Assembly (NCBI GenBank): GCA_043778315.1 | Contig: JAYWGJ010000069.1 | Coordinates: 1-9,219 of the forward strand | DNA from: JBEEMU01 sp043778315 | GTDB taxonomy: Bacteria > Bacteroidota > Bacteroidia > Chitinophagales > Saprospiraceae | Reading direction: 5' to 3' | Length of the DNA stretch: 9,219 nucleotides | In this document: positions 5,798-9,219 of the stretch, one piece after another | How positions within the stretch are numbered: the stretch's first letter is position 1 | Layout: every line of letters starts with the position of its first letter | Position numbers and translations under genes: made by a program | Notes under the pieces: generated by a model | Told to the model about the DNA's origin: nothing | Databases searched by the model: none | What the model saw: the letters and a program-made list of their open reading frames with translations, nothing else

Positions 5798-8152
5798 ATG
5801 AAACAAAAAGATTTATTAAAGTTGATTATTATAGCCATTTCGATGCTATGCAGCAACACTTTTTTATTGGCGCAAGCCGCCAAAAACGTAGCAAACTATA
5901 CGGTTAGCGGTAGCGTGAAAGACAAAAAAACGGGCGAGGAACTCATCGGCGTAAGCATAGCCGTAGAGGAGCTAAAAGGCACGGGCGCAATCACGAACGA
6001 GTACGGATTTTACTCTATCACGCTGCCGTCGGGCGAATATACGCTCAACGTGACGGCAATCGGGTTTGCCACCGAAACGCGCAAAATCAGCCTTACTACC
6101 AATCAAAAACTCAATATCGCCGTTGGCGATAACGAGCAAGTACTGACCGAAGTGGTCGTTTCGTCCAAAAAGAAGGACGAAAACGTGACGAAAGCGCAGA
6201 TGGGCGTAGAGAAACTCGACGTGGCGGCTATCGCCAAAATCCCCGTTTTGCTCGGCGAAAAAGACATCATCAAAACTATGCAACTCATGCCTGGCATCAA
6301 AACGGCGGGCGAAGGCAATAGCGGTTTTTATGTGCGCGGCGGCGGCTCCGACCAAAACTTAATTTTGCTCGACGAAGCACCCGTTTACAATGCGTCGCAT
6401 TTATTGGGCTTTTTCAGTACTTTTAATAGCGACGCGATTAAGGACGTAGCGATATATAAAGGCACTGCGCCTGCGCAATACGGCGGGCGATTGTCGTCGG
6501 TTTTGGATATAAAAATGAACGAAGGCAACGACCAAAAATACCATGTGAGCGGCGGCATCGGCATCATTTCGTCGAAGCTCAACCTCGAGGGTCCGATTGT
6601 GAAAGACAAAGGCTCGTTTTTGGTGACGGGCAGACGGACGTATGTGGACGTATTTACGCGCCTATCTAATAACGCGCAGCTCAAAAACGCGACGCTGTAT
6701 TTTTATGACGTGAACATGAAAGCGAATTATCGCATCAATGCCAAAAACCGCGTTTTCCTTTCGGGTTACTTCGGGCGCGACGTACTCGGCGTACAGATTT
6801 TCGGGATAGACTGGGGCAACACGACGGGTACGCTGCGGTGGAACTCCATCATTAGCGACAAGCTATTCTCGAATACCTCGCTTATTTATAGCAATTACAA
6901 CTATAAAATCGGCTTTAACGTAGGCAAAACCGACGTGAGCATCACGTCCAAAATACGCGACTACAACCTCAAACAAGAGTTTCAGTATTTCTTAAATCCA
7001 AAAAATAATATCCGCTTTGGCGCGAATGTGATACAGCATACTATCACGCCCGGGCAGATAGAAGCAACCGCCGAAAGCAGCATCAATAGTGCCAAATTGC
7101 AAGACCGACAAGGCGTGGAAGCCGCCGTTTACGCGAATAACGAATGGGCAGCGACGAAAGATTTGAACATTAGTTACGGCTTGCGCGGCGCGTTTTTTGA
7201 CCTTTTGGGCGCGGGCGATTTTTATAATTACAACCCTAATGGAACGCTGAATAACGTGCGGAGCTATAAGGCGGGCGAGAGCGTACAAAGCTACTTTAAC
7301 TTAGAGCCGCGTGTGTCGGCGGCGTACAAAGTAGGCGAAGCGAAGTCGATTAAGGCGGCTTACGCCCGCAACACGCAAAATCTACACTTACTAAGTAACT
7401 CGACTGCGGGGTCGCCGACCGACTCCTGGATTATGAGCAGTCAGAACACTCGTCCGCAAATTGCAGACCAGTTTTCGTTGGGTTATTTCCAAAATTTTGC
7501 GGATAACGGCTACGAGTTTAGCGTAGAAACGTACTACAAAACGATGCAAAACCAAGTAGATTACAAGAACGGCGCGAACATACAGGCGAACGAATTGGTG
7601 GAGGGCGAACTGCTGTACGGACAAGGCAGAGCCTACGGCGTGGAGTTATTTTTGAAGAAAAAAACGGGCAAATTTACGGGTTGGGTAGGCTATACGCTGT
7701 CTAAAAGTGAGCGACAAATCAACGGCATCAACGATGATAATTGGTACAATGCGAAGCAAGACCGCACGCACGATGTTTCGGTGGTTGGTATTTACGAGTT
7801 CAATAAAAAATGGTCGGTTTCTGCCGCATTTGTCTATTATACGGGCAGCGCGGTGACGTTTCCGAGCGGCAAATACAAGATTGACGGCGGACAAACCGTT
7901 TTTTTGTACAGCGAACGCAACGGCTACCGAATGCCCGATTATCACCGCCTCGACGTAGGCGCGACGCTCACTATTGCCAAAACAAAACGTTTCGAGAGTG
8001 CTTGGAATTTCTCTTGTTACAACGCTTACGGGCGCAAAAACGCTTACGCTATCGACTTTCAAGACGACCCGAACGACGCGAGCAAAACGCAAGTGGTACA
8101 AACTACGCTCTTTACTTTTGTACCGTCGGTGACGTGGAATTTCAAGTTTTAA
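5798..8152 (+). CDS. TonB-dependent outer-membrane receptor with N-terminal carboxypeptidase-regulatory-like domain
   Basis: A 784-aa outer-membrane beta-barrel transporter driven by TonB-ExbBD; the ligand is unknown. Residues 1-26 are a signal peptide ending LLAQ. Residues ~34-112 form the carboxypeptidase-regulatory-like beta domain typical of Bacteroidota receptors (VSGSVKDKKTGEELIGVSI, NEYGFYSITLPSGEYTL). A TonB-box-like LTEVVVSS lies at ~117-123. The plug follows at ~140-240 (IPVLLGEKDIIKTMQLMPGI, GFYVRGGGSDQNLILLDEAP, YGGRLSSVLDIKM). The remaining ~540 residues have the alternating, aromatic-rich pattern of a barrel. The protein ends VTWNFKF, with the terminal Phe expected for BAM insertion. 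The ATG at 5798 is the natural start of the signal peptide. The length is normal and no key segment is missing. A DUF4249 lipoprotein gene follows on the same strand after a repeat-filled 385-bp spacer. I call this a TBDR of the DUF4249-linked type, not a SusC, because no SusD-like gene follows and it is shorter than typical SusC. Confidence 0.95.
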   Translation: MKQKDLLKLIIIAISMLCSNTFLLAQAAKNVANYTVSGSVKDKKTGEELIGVSIAVEELKGTGAITNEYGFYSITLPSGEYTLNVTAIGFATETRKISLTTNQKLNIAVGDNEQVLTEVVVSSKKKDENVTKAQMGVEKLDVAAIAKIPVLLGEKDIIKTMQLMPGIKTAGEGNSGFYVRGGGSDQNLILLDEAPVYNASHLLGFFSTFNSDAIKDVAIYKGTAPAQYGGRLSSVLDIKMNEGNDQKYHVSGGIGIISSKLNLEGPIVKDKGSFLVTGRRTYVDVFTRLSNNAQLKNATLYFYDVNMKANYRINAKNRVFLSGYFGRDVLGVQIFGIDWGNTTGTLRWNSIISDKLFSNTSLIYSNYNYKIGFNVGKTDVSITSKIRDYNLKQEFQYFLNPKNNIRFGANVIQHTITPGQIEATAESSINSAKLQDRQGVEAAVYANNEWAATKDLNISYGLRGAFFDLLGAGDFYNYNPNGTLNNVRSYKAGESVQSYFNLEPRVSAAYKVGEAKSIKAAYARNTQNLHLLSNSTAGSPTDSWIMSSQNTRPQIADQFSLGYFQNFADNGYEFSVETYYKTMQNQVDYKNGANIQANELVEGELLYGQGRAYGVELFLKKKTGKFTGWVGYTLSKSERQINGINDDNWYNAKQDRTHDVSVVGIYEFNKKWSVSAAFVYYTGSAVTFPSGKYKIDGGQTVFLYSERNGYRMPDYHRLDVGATLTIAKTKRFESAWNFSCYNAYGRKNAYAIDFQDDPNDASKTQVVQTTLFTFVPSVTWNFKF

Positions 8153-8537
8153 AAACCAACAAAAAACTCGCTCACTTTGCAGCTTTGCTCCTTCGCTTCT
8201 CTGCGTTTGAAAAAAATCGGCTGGACTCAAAAGCCCTTGCTTCTTTGCATCTGCAAAATGGAATTTTTCTTTGGGGGGACAACAAGAAATCCTCGCTCAC
8301 TTTGCAGCTTTGCTCCTCTGCTTCTCTGCGTTTGAAAAAAATTCTTTGTACTCAAAAGTCCTTTCTTCTTTGCGTCTGCAAAATGGAATTTTTCTTTAGG
8401 GGACAACAAGAAATCCTCGCTCACTTTGCAGCTTTGCTCCTCTGCTTCTCTGCGTTTGAAAAAAAATTCTTTGTACTCAAAATCCTTGCTTCTTTGCGTC
8501 TATTAAATTCTAAAATATTACAAATCAACATATTATA
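8153..8537. other. 385-bp spacer between TonB-dependent receptor and DUF4249 genes, filled by repeats
   Basis: Nearly all of this gap (8167-8501) is the second repeat array; the last 36 bp before the ATG are AT-rich. I see no hairpin terminator after the receptor stop and no TAnnTTTG box ahead of the lipoprotein gene, so read-through transcription of the pair is plausible. The out-of-frame open stretch running from inside the receptor gene through this gap is not a gene. Confidence 0.75.
8167..8501 (+). repeat. Intergenic repeat array 2: three tandem ~125-bp units
   Basis: Units start at 8167, 8292 and 8416, each with CTCGCTCACTTTGCAGCTTT. The first two are complete (125 and 124 bp); the third stops at 8501, before the GCAAAATGGAATTTTTC segment that ends the others. 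Units 2 and 3 are nearly identical and unit 1 is more diverged (TCGGCTGGACTC where the others have TTCTTTGTACTC). Each unit contains TCTCTGCGTTTGAAAAAA; the preceding bases are CTCTGCT in units 2 and 3 and TTCGCT in unit 1. CTTCTTTGCRTCT comes further on. These two blocks also occur in the array upstream of the receptor gene. Periods of 125 and 124 are not multiples of three, so the translated frame changes between units, which argues against coding. Confidence 0.9.
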
Positions 8538-9219
8538 ATGATAAAAAAAATAAATATATTGGCTTTCGCCCTAATTAGTTTCGCCGGCACGAGTTGCATG
8601 GAAGTCATCAACCTCGACCTCAATACCGCCGCACCGAAAGTGATTATCGTAGGTAATATCAGCGATAACGCGGCGCAGCCGCAGCGCGTCACGCTCACGC
8701 GCAGCATCAATTTCAGCGAAAGCGACAAAAACAGCCCCGCTATAAGCAACGCAACAGTGACCGTAACCGATAATTTGGGTAACGTAGGCGTATTTGCGCA
8801 GACCGTACCAAACTCGGGCGTATATGAAAACACGACCTTGCGCGGCGTAGTAGGGCGCACCTATACGATGAAAGTAACGGTTGATAATCAGGTATTTACG
8901 TCGGTGAGTACGATGCCGCCCGTAGTGCCGTTTGATAGTTTGATTGCGGTGAACGGCGCGATATTTGGTGGCTCGCCAAAAAACTTTTTGATATTTCCGC
9001 TATACACCGACACTAAAGGTGTAGCTAATTTTTACCGTTTTAACCAAACGATAAACGGCAGAATCTTGCCAACGGTAGCCGAAGACGACGCTTTTGTAGA
9101 TGGCAAAACACGCGCACAACCGCTCTCGCCAGGCGGTGGACCGGGCGGAAACCCACCAAAACTCGACGACGAAGTAACAGTAGAGATGCAAACCATCGAT
9201 AAAAACGTGTATCAATACT
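8538..9219 (+). CDS. DUF4249-type outer-membrane lipoprotein, N-terminal part (3' truncated by window edge)
   Basis: The first 227 residues are present and the frame is open to the right edge; family members are usually around 270-400 aa. Residues 1-19 are a lipoprotein signal peptide (MIKKINILAFALISFAGTS) followed by Cys20; the lipobox GTSC is slightly weak, with Gly at -3. What follows fits DUF4249 as I remember it: CMEVINLDL, then KVIIVGNISDNAAQPQRVTL, SPAISNATVTVTDNLGNVG, a GVYENTTLRGVVGRTYTMKV segment and STMPPVVPFDSL. A Gly/Pro-rich loop (SPGGGPGGNPP) occurs near residues 197-207. The ATG at 8538 is the only start that gives the signal peptide. The function of DUF4249 proteins is unknown; because they accompany TonB-dependent receptors, a SusD-like accessory role at the cell surface is an inference. 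It is probably co-transcribed with the receptor upstream. Confidence 0.88.
   Translation, partial: MIKKINILAFALISFAGTSCMEVINLDLNTAAPKVIIVGNISDNAAQPQRVTLTRSINFSESDKNSPAISNATVTVTDNLGNVGVFAQTVPNSGVYENTTLRGVVGRTYTMKVTVDNQVFTSVSTMPPVVPFDSLIAVNGAIFGGSPKNFLIFPLYTDTKGVANFYRFNQTINGRILPTVAEDDAFVDGKTRAQPLSPGGGPGGNPPKLDDEVTVEMQTIDKNVYQY

Noticed and set aside
8002..8538. Plus-strand open frame of 178 codons overlapping the receptor's 3' end and the second array
   Set aside because: It is an out-of-frame shadow of the receptor gene that then reads through repeats whose spacing changes the frame from unit to unit.

Overview
The window comes from a member of the Bacteroidota (Bacteroidetes). Four things show this: a subtilisin-like protease with a type IX secretion (Por) C-terminal tail, a TonB-dependent receptor carrying an N-terminal carboxypeptidase-regulatory-like domain, a following DUF4249 lipoprotein, and upstream boxes that fit the phylum's TAnnTTTG -7 promoter consensus with no Shine-Dalgarno sequences. 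I cannot place it below phylum; a Cytophagia/Saprospiria/Chitinophagia-type environmental genome is a guess.

Layout. (1) Bases 2-1276 (+): the C-terminal third of the chromosome-condensation ATPase Smc, cut by the window's left edge. (2) 1277-1516: convergent spacer with a strong hairpin terminator at 1456-1491. (3) 1517-4453 (-): a 978-aa secreted S8 protease with an intact catalytic Asp/His/Ser triad and a T9SS tail. (4) 4583-5065 (-): a 160-aa multi-pass inner-membrane protein of unknown function. (5) 5066-5797: a 732-bp divergent spacer holding two tandem palindromic 26-bp units, a large array of pyrimidine-rich/A-rich repeats, and candidate promoters in both directions. (6) 5798-8152 (+): the TonB-dependent receptor. 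(7) 8153-8537: a spacer filled by three tandem ~125-bp repeats related to the first array. (8) 8538 to the right edge (+): the start of a DUF4249 lipoprotein gene.

How the genes relate. The receptor and the DUF4249 lipoprotein form a recurrent Bacteroidota pair, presumably acting together at the outer membrane on an unknown ligand. The protease is a separate exported product of the opposite strand with its own promoter. smc is housekeeping and unrelated.

No clearly new multi-gene system is visible. The most unusual content is non-coding: two arrays of one repeat family bracket the receptor gene, one of them inside the putative receptor-lipoprotein operon, and a pair of palindromes lies in the predicted 5' UTR of the small membrane protein.
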